This document shows positions 38,490 through 48,771 of a stretch of DNA of 64,000 bases, one piece after another. Under the pieces are notes generated by a model that ran no database searches, was not told the DNA's origin, and saw only the letters and a program-made list of their open reading frames with translations. Source of the DNA: an uncultured Nitrospirota bacterium (GTDB taxonomy: Bacteria > CG2-30-53-67); contig CAMYMF010000023.1 of NCBI GenBank assembly GCA_947259355.1, forward strand, positions 1-64,000, given 5' to 3'. A program made the position numbers and the translations under genes. The first letter of the stretch is position 1. Every line of letters begins with the position of its first letter.

Positions 38490-39469
38490 ACGAAATACTC
38501 ATCGTTGACGACATACCGGACAATCTGCTGCTTCTCAAGACCATCCTTGAGCTGAACGGATACGCGGTGCACGCCACACAGAACCCGAAAGAGACGCCCA
38601 AGCTGTTGAAAAAGAAACGGATCGATCTGGTCATTCTCGACGTGAACATGCCCGAAGTGAACGGCATCGATCTGTGCAAGCGGATCAAGAAGAACCCCAG
38701 CACGGCCCATATTCCTGTCATTCTGTTTACCGCTGAGAGAACCACCACGGAAGACGTCGTCGCCGGGCTGCGGGGCGGCGCCGACAAGTATCTAACGCGG
38801 CCCATTCAGGAGGCGGAGCTTCTGGCGTGGGTCCGCGCATCCATACGGGACAAACTCGCCTTCGATGACGCGTTCCGGCGGGTGACGGAAGAACGACGGG
38901 TTTTCGAACAGGCCTGTAACGAGTCGCCTCTGGCCATGGTGCTGTTCGACGCCGAGGGGACACCGTTCTATATGAATCCGGGCGCGCAGGCGATTTTCGC
39001 CCCCTATGGTGCCGTGACCAAGTCCCGCGTCAAACCAGCCTACGGATTGAACCCCGGCGTTGTGAAGCTGCTGAAGAAGCTTTACACCGACTCGCAGAAC
39101 GTGCGGCGCCGCAGCCGGTCACAGCGGACCGATACGGAATGGGTTCTACCCGACGAGCAGGTACTGAAAGTGCTGATTATGAAGCTCGACAAAGACCCGA
39201 AGGATCCCGAGGGTCACGACTATACCCTGGTCTCAACGGAAGTACCCTTGAAGAACCTGCCTTTCGATCCTGAAACGTTTGCCATTCGTCACGGCCTCTC
39301 CAAGCGCGAAAAAGAGCTGGTGACACTCATCTTTCAGGGGTTCAGCAATATGGAGATCGGGGAGCGCATGTTCATCAGTGAGCATACGGTAAAAGTCCAT
39401 CTGAAGCACATCTTCGACAAAGTGGGCGTCAAGAACAGAACCTCACTGATCCGAAAGCTCTTCGCCTGA
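38486..39469 (+). CDS. Response regulator: receiver, PAS-like, LuxR-type DNA-binding domain
   Basis: 327 residues. The receiver (residues 1-120: LIVDDIPDN, LVILDVNMPEVNG with the phospho-acceptor Asp, PVILFTA, and a K in GGADKYLTRP) is complete. A coiled linker leads to a PAS-like central domain (about 140-245: NESPLAMVLFDAEGTPFYMNPGAQ). A LuxR helix-turn-helix closes it (LSKREKELVTLIFQGFSNMEIGE, EHTVKVHLKHIFDKVGVKNR). Translation is coupled to the kinase-like gene. Order receiver-PAS-HTH is uncommon. Targets are unknown. Confidence 0.85.
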   Translation: MNEILIVDDIPDNLLLLKTILELNGYAVHATQNPKETPKLLKKKRIDLVILDVNMPEVNGIDLCKRIKKNPSTAHIPVILFTAERTTTEDVVAGLRGGADKYLTRPIQEAELLAWVRASIRDKLAFDDAFRRVTEERRVFEQACNESPLAMVLFDAEGTPFYMNPGAQAIFAPYGAVTKSRVKPAYGLNPGVVKLLKKLYTDSQNVRRRSRSQRTDTEWVLPDEQVLKVLIMKLDKDPKDPEGHDYTLVSTEVPLKNLPFDPETFAIRHGLSKREKELVTLIFQGFSNMEIGERMFISEHTVKVHLKHIFDKVGVKNRTSLIRKLFA

Positions 39470-39486
39470 GCACCCCAGCGGAGCCC

Positions 39487-39948
39487 ATGAAGTCGCTGCA
39501 TCCGTCCCGCGGACGCTGCCTTTTCAGATCTATTCTGCTGATGGTGGCCTTGTCTCAAGTTGCGGGCTGCTGTCTGCTGCCTGGCCTGGGCAGGCCGCGG
39601 GAGCGGGTCCTGATGACGGTCACCGCCTATTGTGCGTGCCGGGAATGTTGCGAGTGGAAACGGCAGTGTCTCATCGGACCGCCTGTCTACGCCACCGGCC
39701 CCCATCGCGGCGCGCGCAAGAAGGTCGGCATTACGTCCGACGGAACCCGCGCGAAAAAGGGTGTCATTGCCGCGGACATCACCCGATACCCCTATGGTAC
39801 CCGTATGCACGTCCCGGGATACGGCTGGGGCGAAGTCCACGATACCGGTCGGCTGATCAAGGGGGATCGAATCGACGTCTTCTTCAAGTCACACCGGGAT
39901 GCCGTGGCCTGGGGCAAGCAACGTCTCTGGGTCACAGTCATCCGGTAA
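39487..39948 (+). CDS. 3D-domain lipoprotein, probable lytic transglycosylase-like enzyme
   Basis: 153 residues, with a signal peptide and lipobox VAGC (Cys28). The 3D domain has VTAYCACRECCEWKR (three cysteines clustered) and GTRMHVPGYGWGEVHDTGRLIKGDRIDVFF, containing the aspartates for which the domain is named. Similar domains occur in MltA, YocH and Rpf2-type cell-wall enzymes that cut peptidoglycan. The small size suggests a stand-alone wall hydrolase or binding protein. It lies 17 bases after the response regulator. Confidence 0.85.
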   Translation: MKSLHPSRGRCLFRSILLMVALSQVAGCCLLPGLGRPRERVLMTVTAYCACRECCEWKRQCLIGPPVYATGPHRGARKKVGITSDGTRAKKGVIAADITRYPYGTRMHVPGYGWGEVHDTGRLIKGDRIDVFFKSHRDAVAWGKQRLWVTVIR

Positions 39949-39987
39949 GACAGCCCTGAGCCCGCAACCCGCCTCATCATTCCATGG

Positions 39988-41061
39988 CTATTTGCCGACG
40001 GTCTTGACCCGCAGGCTCTCGAGATCGGCCTGGGGGTCTTGAATCTTGTGCAGGTCCTCCGGGCGGAAGGCTCCCTTCTCCGTGATAATGGCGGTGACGT
40101 ACCGGGCCGGTGTCACGTCAAATGCGGGGTTGGCCGCCCGCGCGCCTTCGGGGGCCACCTGAACCTGATCAAACACCCGGGTCACCTCCGAGGCATCTCT
40201 CTCTTCAATGGGTATCTTCTCTCCCGACGCGATGGAAAAATCAATGGTGGAGGTGGGTGCTGCCACATAAAAGGGGATACCGTGTTCCTTGGCCAGGACG
40301 GCGACCGAATAGGTACCGATCTTGTTGGCCACGTCTCCGTTGGCCACCGTACGGTCCGTCCCGACAACCACGAGATCGATCATTCCCTTCTGCATGAAAT
40401 AGCCGGCCATGTTGTCCGTGATCAGGGTAACATCGATCCCCTCCTGCATGAGTTCCCACGCTGTCAGGCGCGCCCCCTGAAGGATGGGACGCGTTTCATC
40501 GGCAAAAACCTTGACCCGCCGTCCCTGTTCATGGGCAGCGTAAATGACGCCGAGGGCCGTGCCGAAACCGGCCGTCGCCAGGGATCCTGCGTTGCAGTGC
40601 GTCAGGATGGAGTCTCCGTCTTTCACGAACGCTGCCCCGTAAGATCCCATCGCGCGATTGACCGCGATGTCCTCTGCTTTCATCCGGATGGCCTCGTCGA
40701 CGAGAGACGCTTTGATGCGGGCCACCGGTTGTTCCTGGAGTCCCTCGGCAAAGGCCTGCATCCGGCGTATCGCCCAGAACAGGTTCACCGCCGTAGGTCT
40801 GGCGGACGCCATGTGGCTGCAAATGGGCTCCAGCTTTTTCAGGAATTCCGTTCCGTCCTGCGCATCGATATCCTGCGCACCCAGTGCAACGCCCATGGCC
40901 GCCGTAACGCCAATAGCCGGCGCACCCCGAACCACCAGATTCCGGATGGCCAACATCACGTCGCGGTAGTCGCTGTATTCGTTGAACACCACTTCCAAAG
41001 GCAATTTGGTCTGATCGACCAAAATCACCTTTCCCTCTTTCCAGTCAACCGTCGGTACCAT
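39988..41061 (-). CDS. mtnA: S-methyl-5-thioribose-1-phosphate isomerase
   Basis: 357 residues. Converts methylthioribose-1-phosphate to methylthioribulose-1-phosphate in methionine salvage. Family signatures: [39 protein letters not shown] (catalytic Cys), [14 protein letters not shown] and [20 protein letters not shown] (catalytic Asp). It ends the translation-gene run and starts 39 bases after pheT. No other methionine-salvage genes are seen here; in many anaerobes this enzyme works in a shortened pathway from methylthioadenosine. Confidence 0.95.
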   Translation of the reverse strand: MVPTVDWKEGKVILVDQTKLPLEVVFNEYSDYRDVMLAIRNLVVRGAPAIGVTAAMGVALGAQDIDAQDGTEFLKKLEPICSHMASARPTAVNLFWAIRRMQAFAEGLQEQPVARIKASLVDEAIRMKAEDIAVNRAMGSYGAAFVKDGDSILTHCNAGSLATAGFGTALGVIYAAHEQGRRVKVFADETRPILQGARLTAWELMQEGIDVTLITDNMAGYFMQKGMIDLVVVGTDRTVANGDVANKIGTYSVAVLAKEHGIPFYVAAPTSTIDFSIASGEKIPIEERDASEVTRVFDQVQVAPEGARAANPAFDVTPARYVTAIITEKGAFRPEDLHKIQDPQADLESLRVKTVGK

Positions 41062-41100
41062 GATGGCTCTCCTCGGATTCCGTGTCTCGAAGCAATGCGC

Positions 41101-43506
41101 TTAATCCCGCAGGGTGGCCCCCAGGGTGCGGTGCAGTTCGGTCACAATCTTGTCCCGAATTTCGTTGATCTCTTGATTTTTCAGCGTGCGGTCCGGCGCC
41201 TGGAACCGGACGGCAAAGGCCAGACTCTTCTGTCCAGCGGGAATGGGCGCGCCCCGATAGAGATCAAAAAGGCGCACCTCCCGTATCAGTTCGGGCTCGA
41301 TGTTTCGGATCTGTTCCGCCACCACCCCTGCCGGCACCTCGTCCGCAAGAACCAGCGCCAGGTCGCGCTCTACCGACGGAAAGCGAATGGGTGGCTCATA
41401 GACAATCGTCTCCGACGCCCTCTCAACCAACCGATCCAGGTCTAGTTCAAAGCAGATCGGCTGTCCCGTCAGGTCGTAGCGTTTGAGTACCGCGGGATGC
41501 AGCTCTCCGGCGTAGCCAACGGAGAGTCCGTCGCAGGCGATCTCCGCGCTCTTGCCCGGGTGCAAAAAAGCAAGCCCATCGTGGGGCCGCCATTCGCACC
41601 GAAGGAGTCGCAGCCGCTCGAAGAGCTCCTGGAGATCCCCTTTCAGATCGAAAAAGTCGAGTGAACGGGGGGTGACGTTCCAGCCCGCGCCAGCGTTTCG
41701 GCCTACCAGCAGGCCGGCCACCCGCATCGTTTCACGTGGAAGCCCGCCGTTTGTCTTCTCAAACACGCGCCCCATTTCAAAAATCCGCAGGTCGTCCACA
41801 GAGAGGCTCTGATTTCGCCGCGTCCCGTGCAGCAGCCCCGGCAGGAGCGTGGTCCGCAGGACCGACTGCTCTTCGCTGAGGGGATTGCGGATTCTGATCT
41901 GGCGCCGTCGGGGATCGGTTACCGGCAATCCGAGCCACTCGAGATCCAAAGGGTTGTGAAAACTGTAATGGATAGTCTCGGTGTAACCGAGGGAGACCAA
42001 AGATTCCCGAACAAGGACCGTCAGGCGTTGTTGTCGCGTCCGCTGCCCCGACAGGATGGATGCCGTGGGAATGGTGCTGGGAATGCGATTGTACCCGTAA
42101 ATCCGGGCGACCTCTTCAATGAGGTCGATTTCCCGTTCCAGGTCGACCCGGAACGGAGGAATGGATACCACACACCCCTGGGCATCCCGCTCTCCAATGT
42201 GCAGCCCCAGGCGCGTGAAGATGTCGGCGATTTCATCCGTTGTCAGTTTCAGGCCAAGCAGCGACGCAATCTCTCCCGTTCGCACCCGTAGGTCGCGACC
42301 GGCCCACGGCTCAGGGTAGACATCGATTCGCCCCCGGGCGATTTGTCCGCCCGCGACCTGCTGAATCAGTGCAGCCGCGCGATCTATCGCGTGGATCAAA
42401 CCTTCGATGTCGGTGCCGCGCTCGAAGCGGTGAGACGAGTCGGAGTGCAGCGCCAGCTTCTTCGCAGTTCGCCGAATCGAAGCCGGCTGGAAATAGGCGG
42501 CCTCCAGAAACACGCGGGTGGTCCCGGTGTGCACCTGCGTGTTGGCCCCCCCCATGATACCGGCCAGCGCCACAGGCTTTTCGCCGTCGCAGATCAAGAG
42601 CATCGATGGATCCAACTCGCGCTCGATCCCATCGAGGGTGCGGAGCCGTTCGCCGTGAACGGCCCGCCTCACTTCGATCCGGTGCTCCGCAAGCAGATCG
42701 TAGTCGAACGCGTGCAGCGGATGACCCATCTCCATGAGCACATAGTTTGTCACATCGACGACGTTGTTGATCGGCCGCAGGCCCACAGTCTGGAGGCGCT
42801 GCTGCAGCCAGGGAGGCGAGGGACCGACGCGCACATCCAGCACCATCCGACCGGCATATCGCGGGCACAGTTCGGTGTCGTCTACGCGCACGTCGGAAAG
42901 CGTGCCGACCTCGGGGCCGGCTTCCTGCAGAGCCGTGGAGGGTCCCCGAAAGCCGCCGCCCGTCAAGGCGGCCACCTCACGGGCCACACCCAGATGACTC
43001 AGGCAGTCAGCACGGTTCGGGGTCAGATCTATCTCCAGCACCAAGTCTCGTCTGCCGAGATAAGCCGCCGCCGGCGTGCCTACCGGCGCCTCCGGTGGAA
43101 GGATCATCACCCCATCGGCCTCATCGGAAATCCCGATTTCCTTTTCCGAACAGATCATACCGTGCGACACCACGCCGCGAATCGTGGTCTTTCCGATGGC
43201 CACCCCGCCGGCCAGCACAGCTCCGGGAAGCGCGACAATCACCTTATCGTGCAGCTGTTGGTTACGGGCCCCGCAGACGATCTGGCGGGTGTCTTGTCCA
43301 ACGTCAACCTGGCACACCGTGAGGCGCTCTGCGTCCGCGTGCGGATCCAGCGACACGATCTGTCCGATGACGACGTTCTCGAGGCCTTCCGCCAGGTCCG
43401 AAATCCCTTCGACCTCGAGTCCCGCCATGGTCAGGCGCTCGGCCAGTTCCGCCGGGGCTTCATGGATCTCCACAAAATCCTTGAGCCAGTTAAGACTGAT
43501 CAGCAC
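41101..43506 (-). CDS. pheT: Phenylalanine-tRNA ligase beta subunit
   Basis: 801 residues, full length. N-terminal LISLNWLKDFVEI, tRNA-binding OB domain (about 40-150, VCQVDVGQDTRQIVCGARN), B3/B4 domain, B5 and core (RFERGTDIEGLIHAIDRAA), and the C-terminal FDX-ACB anticodon-binding domain (about 705-801, PSVERDLALVLADEVPAG). Works as an alpha2-beta2 tetramer with PheS, 22 bases upstream. Confidence 0.97.
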   Translation of the reverse strand: MLISLNWLKDFVEIHEAPAELAERLTMAGLEVEGISDLAEGLENVVIGQIVSLDPHADAERLTVCQVDVGQDTRQIVCGARNQQLHDKVIVALPGAVLAGGVAIGKTTIRGVVSHGMICSEKEIGISDEADGVMILPPEAPVGTPAAAYLGRRDLVLEIDLTPNRADCLSHLGVAREVAALTGGGFRGPSTALQEAGPEVGTLSDVRVDDTELCPRYAGRMVLDVRVGPSPPWLQQRLQTVGLRPINNVVDVTNYVLMEMGHPLHAFDYDLLAEHRIEVRRAVHGERLRTLDGIERELDPSMLLICDGEKPVALAGIMGGANTQVHTGTTRVFLEAAYFQPASIRRTAKKLALHSDSSHRFERGTDIEGLIHAIDRAAALIQQVAGGQIARGRIDVYPEPWAGRDLRVRTGEIASLLGLKLTTDEIADIFTRLGLHIGERDAQGCVVSIPPFRVDLEREIDLIEEVARIYGYNRIPSTIPTASILSGQRTRQQRLTVLVRESLVSLGYTETIHYSFHNPLDLEWLGLPVTDPRRRQIRIRNPLSEEQSVLRTTLLPGLLHGTRRNQSLSVDDLRIFEMGRVFEKTNGGLPRETMRVAGLLVGRNAGAGWNVTPRSLDFFDLKGDLQELFERLRLLRCEWRPHDGLAFLHPGKSAEIACDGLSVGYAGELHPAVLKRYDLTGQPICFELDLDRLVERASETIVYEPPIRFPSVERDLALVLADEVPAGVVAEQIRNIEPELIREVRLFDLYRGAPIPAGQKSLAFAVRFQAPDRTLKNQEINEIRDKIVTELHRTLGATLRD

Positions 43507-43528
43507 CGGTCCCGATTCCTTCAGAGGG

Positions 43529-44981
<1,453 letters not shown>

Positions 44982-45094
44982 GGCTGAAACCTCCTTCGTT
45001 GATACCCCAAATACTCTGCCCTCGATGCCGCTGGACTGTCGCGCCCCTGCAGCAACGCTACCCCGGCCAGCGCCTGCAGACCACCGCGACGGTC

Positions 45095-45292
45095 CTAGAC
45101 ATAGGGAATCAGTTTGGCGATGGCTTTCTTATTCGCACTGTCGACGACGTCGGCTTGGCGAAGCCCCCGCTTGCGCTTGGTCGTCTTGCTCGTGAGAATA
45201 TGGCTGCTGAAGGCCTTGTGTCGCTTGATCTTCCCGGATGCCGTCTTTTTGAAGCGTTTGGCAGCCCCGCGATGTGTCTTAATTTTCGGCAT
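45095..45292 (-). CDS. rpmI: Ribosomal protein L35
   Basis: 65 residues. [31 protein letters not shown] matches L35 over its whole length. Between infC and rplT, the standard order. Confidence 0.98.
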   Translation of the reverse strand: MPKIKTHRGAAKRFKKTASGKIKRHKAFSSHILTSKTTKRKRGLRQADVVDSANKKAIAKLIPYV

Positions 45293-45355
45293 GGTTCAGG
45301 TTCCCCCTGATCGTCGTTGATACCGGATCCCCTGGAAACTCGCCCTCCGGGGAGC

Positions 45356-45937
45356 TCAGGTGCTCTTGCTCTTCTGGGATCCGCTGGGTTTGGGTTTGGC
45401 TTTGGGCGCGAGGATCATGACCATGTTGCGGCCTTCCTTGGTCGGCATCTGTTCGACGACACTGATTTCCGCAAGTCTTTCCGCGATGCCTTCGAGTATC
45501 TTCCGGCCGCGCTCGGCGTACATCATTTCGCGGCCCCTGAACATCAGCGTCACTTTGGCCTTGTTCCCATCTTTAAGAAACCGCTCCGCATGGTGGATCT
45601 TGAAATCAAAGTCGTGAGCATCCGTGTTGGGCCTGAACTTGACCTCCTTGACGTGGATAACCTGCTGCTTCTTCTTAGCTAGACTGGCCTTCTTGCTCTT
45701 TTGAAACTGAAGCTTTCCGTAATCCATGATGCGGCACACCGGCGGTTTGGCCATGGGCGCAACCTCGACCAGATCGAGGCCCTTGTCCTCGCTGATTCTC
45801 AGGGCTTCACCGGTGGGCAAAATCCCTAGCTGGGTCCCGTCCTCGTCAACAACGCGCACCTCCTCGACGGTGATCTCGTTGTTCAGGCGCTCCTTCCGCT
45901 TCGTCACTTTTTGGTATCTTTTTGCTCGCAGATTCAC
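45356..45937 (-). CDS. infC: Translation initiation factor IF-3
   Basis: Up to 193 residues, two domains: N domain (RLNNEITVEEVRVVDEDGTQLGI, VAPMAKPPVCRIMDYGK) and C domain (VKEVKFRPNTDAHDFDFKI, VTLMFRGREMMYAERG). The first possible codon, GTG at 45935-45937, overlaps the last G of AGGAGG, too close to be used normally. The in-frame CTG at 45929-45931 sits 5 bases from AGGAGG and is a better-placed start. infC in many bacteria uses a rare start codon for self-regulation, so CTG is attractive. First ribosomal gene after thrS. Confidence 0.96.
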   Translation of the reverse strand: MNLRAKRYQKVTKRKERLNNEITVEEVRVVDEDGTQLGILPTGEALRISEDKGLDLVEVAPMAKPPVCRIMDYGKLQFQKSKKASLAKKKQQVIHVKEVKFRPNTDAHDFDFKIHHAERFLKDGNKAKVTLMFRGREMMYAERGRKILEGIAERLAEISVVEQMPTKEGRNMVMILAPKAKPKPSGSQKSKST

Positions 45938-46002
45938 CTCCTGTGTCTATGGACCGGAATTGCTCTGTCGCCCCGGACCGCATACCCCGCACACCCCACC
46001 GG

Positions 46003-47931
46003 TCACAGGATGTTGCGTTTCTCGTCAATCTCGGCGCGTATTTCCCCCAGTGTCGGCTCCAGCTGCCTTGTTCCGAGATCCCCGCGGTCCCGGGAACGCA
46101 GAGAGAGCGTCTCCGACGTGACCTCCTTGTCACCCACGATCACCATGTAGGGGATCTGCTGAACCTGCGCTTCACGGATCTTGTAGCCCATCTTCTCGTT
46201 TCGGGCATCCAGCTCACACCGAATCCCAGCAGCGTCAAAGCGCTCTTTCAATCGGCCAGCGTATGCGAGATGACGGTCCGCGATGTTGATGACCACCACC
46301 TGCGTCGGTGCCAACCAGACGGGAAACCGGCCGGCATAATGCTCGATGAGCACTGCCATGAAGCGCTCCAGGGACCCGAGAACGACCCGGTGCAGCATAA
46401 CGGGTCGGTGTTCCTCCCCGTCGGCACCGACGTATTTCAAGTCGAAACGCTCAGGGAGGGTGAAATCACACTGGATCGTCGCGCACTGCCAACTGCGGCC
46501 GATGGCATCCTTGATCTTGACATCGATCTTGGGGCCATAAAAAGCACCGTCCCCTTCGTTGATCATGTAGGGAAGCTTGTGCGCGGCGAGTGCATCCATC
46601 AGCGCCCGGGTGGCTCTCTCCCAGTCCTCATCAGAACCGATCGATTTGTCCGGGCGGGTGCTGATCTCCAGTTCGTATTCGAACCCGAAGATGGACATGA
46701 CCTCCTGAACAAAATCGATGACACCGATGATCTCGTTCGTCAGCTGTTCGGGTAGGCAGAAGATATGGGCATCGTCCTGGGTGAAGCCCCGAACCCGGAG
46801 CAGTCCGTGGAGGACGCCCGTTTTTTCGTGCCGATGGACCGTCCCCAATTCGAAATACCGAAGCGGCAGATCCCGGTAGCTTCTCGTCTTGGACCGGTAG
46901 ATCAACATGTGCGCGGGGCAGTTCATCGGCTTGATGCCGTATTCTTGCCCTTCGATTTCAGTGAAGTACATATTATCTTTGTAGTAATCGTAGTGGCCCG
47001 ATATTCGCCAGACATCGCTTTTCAGCATCTGCGGACCGATGACCGGCAGATACCCCCGCTTCAGATGTTCCGCCTTCTCGAAGTCCTCGAGCATCCACCG
47101 CAGCAGGGCACCCTTGGGGTGATACAGTATGAGGCCGCCCCCCGCTGTTTCGTTCAACTCGAAGAGACCCAGTTCCCGGCCGAGCTTTCGATGGTCACGC
47201 TTCTTGGCCTCGTCCAGCATCCGCAGATAGGCTTTCAGCGCATCCTTTGTGCTGAAAGCTGTCCCGTAGATGCGCTGCAGCATTGGGTTCTTCTCATCGC
47301 CCCGCCAGTAAGCACCAGCCACACTTAGCAGTTTGAAGTGTCTAACCAGTGAGGTGTTCGGCAGATGCGGACCCCGACAGAGGTCTTCAAACGAGCCTTG
47401 CTTGTAGAGGGAAACCGTCGAGGACTCGGGCATTTCTTCGATCAACTCCAATTTAAAACACTCGCCGCGGCTCCTGAAATACTCCAGGGCCTCCTTTCGC
47501 TCCAACTCCCTCCGAACAATGGGGTGGTTTTCATTGGCGATCTCCCGCATCCGGACCGTTATGGCCTTCAAATCCTCCGGCGTAAAGGGCTTCGGCGTAT
47601 CGAAATCGTAATAAAAACCGTTCTCTATCGTCGGACCGATGGCGATGCGGGTCCCCGGAAAGAGCTCCTGAACCGCCTGGGCCATCAGATGCGCCGCCGA
47701 GTGCCTCAGGATTTCCAAGCCCTCCGGAGATGAAAGGTAGATCATCTCCACCTGGGCCGAATCGTCGACTCTGTAACTCAAGTCGACAGCCTCGCCCTTC
47801 CATCGGGCAGCAATGGGTCGACGCCGCGGATCGGACGCCAGCGTGTCGAGCACTTCAGAGATTTCTGTGCCTATCTCGAAATTGCCGGCCGGACCGTCGT
47901 TGAGCAAGATTTTCACCGTTTTTTCACGCAT
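46003..47931 (-). CDS. thrS: Threonine-tRNA ligase
   Basis: 642 residues, usual length. TGS domain (1-65), editing domain with HSAAHLMAQAVQELFPG (HxxxH) and a later LCRGPHLPNTSLV Cys/His site, the class II core (RISGHYDYYKDNMYFTEIEGQEYGIKPMNCPAHM) and the anticodon-binding domain (QVVVINIADRHLAYAG). Editing residues are present. An intrinsic terminator ends just 24 bases before the start, so transcription control is likely. First gene of the thrS-infC-rpmI-rplT-pheS-pheT-mtnA run. Confidence 0.97.
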   Translation of the reverse strand: MREKTVKILLNDGPAGNFEIGTEISEVLDTLASDPRRRPIAARWKGEAVDLSYRVDDSAQVEMIYLSSPEGLEILRHSAAHLMAQAVQELFPGTRIAIGPTIENGFYYDFDTPKPFTPEDLKAITVRMREIANENHPIVRRELERKEALEYFRSRGECFKLELIEEMPESSTVSLYKQGSFEDLCRGPHLPNTSLVRHFKLLSVAGAYWRGDEKNPMLQRIYGTAFSTKDALKAYLRMLDEAKKRDHRKLGRELGLFELNETAGGGLILYHPKGALLRWMLEDFEKAEHLKRGYLPVIGPQMLKSDVWRISGHYDYYKDNMYFTEIEGQEYGIKPMNCPAHMLIYRSKTRSYRDLPLRYFELGTVHRHEKTGVLHGLLRVRGFTQDDAHIFCLPEQLTNEIIGVIDFVQEVMSIFGFEYELEISTRPDKSIGSDEDWERATRALMDALAAHKLPYMINEGDGAFYGPKIDVKIKDAIGRSWQCATIQCDFTLPERFDLKYVGADGEEHRPVMLHRVVLGSLERFMAVLIEHYAGRFPVWLAPTQVVVINIADRHLAYAGRLKERFDAAGIRCELDARNEKMGYKIREAQVQQIPYMVIVGDKEVTSETLSLRSRDRGDLGTRQLEPTLGEIRAEIDEKRNIL

Positions 47932-47955
47932 CCTTGAATCCGGCAGTGACCAAAC

Positions 47956-47996
47956 AAAAAAGGCATCACACCCAATGATGCATACGCTGTGATGCC
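47956..47996 (-). terminator. Intrinsic terminator between tRNA-Val and thrS
   Basis: On the minus strand a perfect 9-bp stem (47988-47996 with 47962-47970, GGCATCACA/TGTGATGCC) with a 17-base loop is followed by six T. It ends 24 bases before the thrS ATG and starts 56 bases after the tRNA, so it may both end the tRNA transcript and attenuate thrS. Confidence 0.85.
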
Positions 47997-48051
47997 CACT
48001 TACCCGAATTTAGTACTGCACAAATGGTCCTCTGGCCCGTCTCGTCTTCCT

Positions 48052-48128
48052 TGGTAGGCGGTACTGGAGTTGAACCAGCGACCTCCACGATGTCAACGTG
48101 GCGCTCTAACCAACTGAGCTAACCGCCT
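48052..48128 (-). tRNA. tRNA-Val (GAC anticodon)
   Basis: A 77-base cloverleaf with encoded CCA. The acceptor stem pairs fully (AGGCGGT with ACCGCCT). The D-arm begins TAGCTCAG. The anticodon loop TTGACAT carries GAC, flanked by the 5-bp stem CCACG/CGTGG. The T-arm has GCTGG, TTCAACT, CCAGT. Reads Val codons GUC/GUU. Confidence 0.96.
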
Positions 48129-48150
48129 ATTCAGAGTTAATTTCTGCCTA

Positions 48151-48179
48151 AGTTTATTGATTTTACAAAACCTTGTCAA
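48151..48179 (-). promoter_or_regulatory. Sigma-70 promoter of tRNA-Val
   Basis: TTGACA, 17 bp, TAAACT on the minus strand, 23 bases upstream of the mature tRNA 5' end. Confidence 0.8.
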
Positions 48180-48182
48180 GGC

Positions 48183-48215
48183 AAAAAATGAGGCAATGAG
48201 TGTCTCATTGCCTCA
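48183..48215 (-). terminator. Intrinsic terminator downstream of the HU gene
   Basis: On the minus strand a perfect 12-bp stem (TGAGGCAATGAG with CTCATTGCCTCA) with a 3-base loop is followed by a run of six T. About 115 bases after the HU stop; it insulates the tRNA promoter, which begins 4 bases further on. Confidence 0.85.
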
Positions 48216-48330
48216 CACAAGCGTGTTTGACTCAGCTTCTCCGGCCCCTTGGTCATGGAGCAGTAGATGGGTAGTGCTGCGACGGTGCAGATCTGAATGA
48301 CGTGACCCACCGTCCCCAGCTATCGCGAGT

Positions 48331-48600
48331 TTAGAGTTTGTCGCGAAGCCCTTTTCCCGGAGTGAATTTGGGGACTTTTCGGGCTTTGATCTTTATCGAC
48401 TCGCCCGTTTGCGGGTTCCTCCCGGTACGGGCCTTGCGCTTGACCACCGAGAAAGTGCCAAAGCCGACCAGGGTCACTCTATCTCCTTTCTTTAGAGATT
48501 TGCCCACGTTTTTGACCAGCGAGTCCAAAGCCCTGCCGGCGGCCGCCTTGCTGATTTTTGCATCGCCAGCCATCGCGTCGATCAATTCTGCCTTAGTCAT
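48331..48600 (-). CDS. hup: HU family DNA-binding protein
   Basis: 89 residues. The full HU fold is visible: [49 protein letters not shown] with the DNA-bending arm, and [16 protein letters not shown]. Dimeric nucleoid protein. It has its own strong promoter and terminator. A second, IHF-like relative is at 57411. Confidence 0.95.
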   Translation of the reverse strand: MTKAELIDAMAGDAKISKAAAGRALDSLVKNVGKSLKKGDRVTLVGFGTFSVVKRKARTGRNPQTGESIKIKARKVPKFTPGKGLRDKL

Positions 48601-48683
48601 TCACAGTCCTCCTCTCCCCAAAGTATGGTTGGTCCACTAATTGAAAAAAAGTAAAGAAGAAATGATTGACTTGCGGTGATCGT

Positions 48684-48712
48684 AAAATAGCAACGGCTCC
48701 CACCCTTGTCAA
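48684..48712 (-). promoter_or_regulatory. Sigma-70 promoter of the HU gene
   Basis: TTGACA, 17 bp, TATTTT on the minus strand, 84 bases before the start codon. The spacer (G-rich GGGTGGGAGCC) closely resembles that of the promoter at 57794. Confidence 0.85.
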
Positions 48713-48771
48713 GAGAAAAGACGCTCTGGAAGCCCTTTTTATTCGCCGCAGCCCGCGATTCACGGGCATTC

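Noticed and set aside
40039-41445. 468-codon plus-strand frame opposite mtnA and pheT
   Set aside because: Antisense shadow of two confidently identified genes; composition rich in Arg/His/Gly as expected of a shadow.
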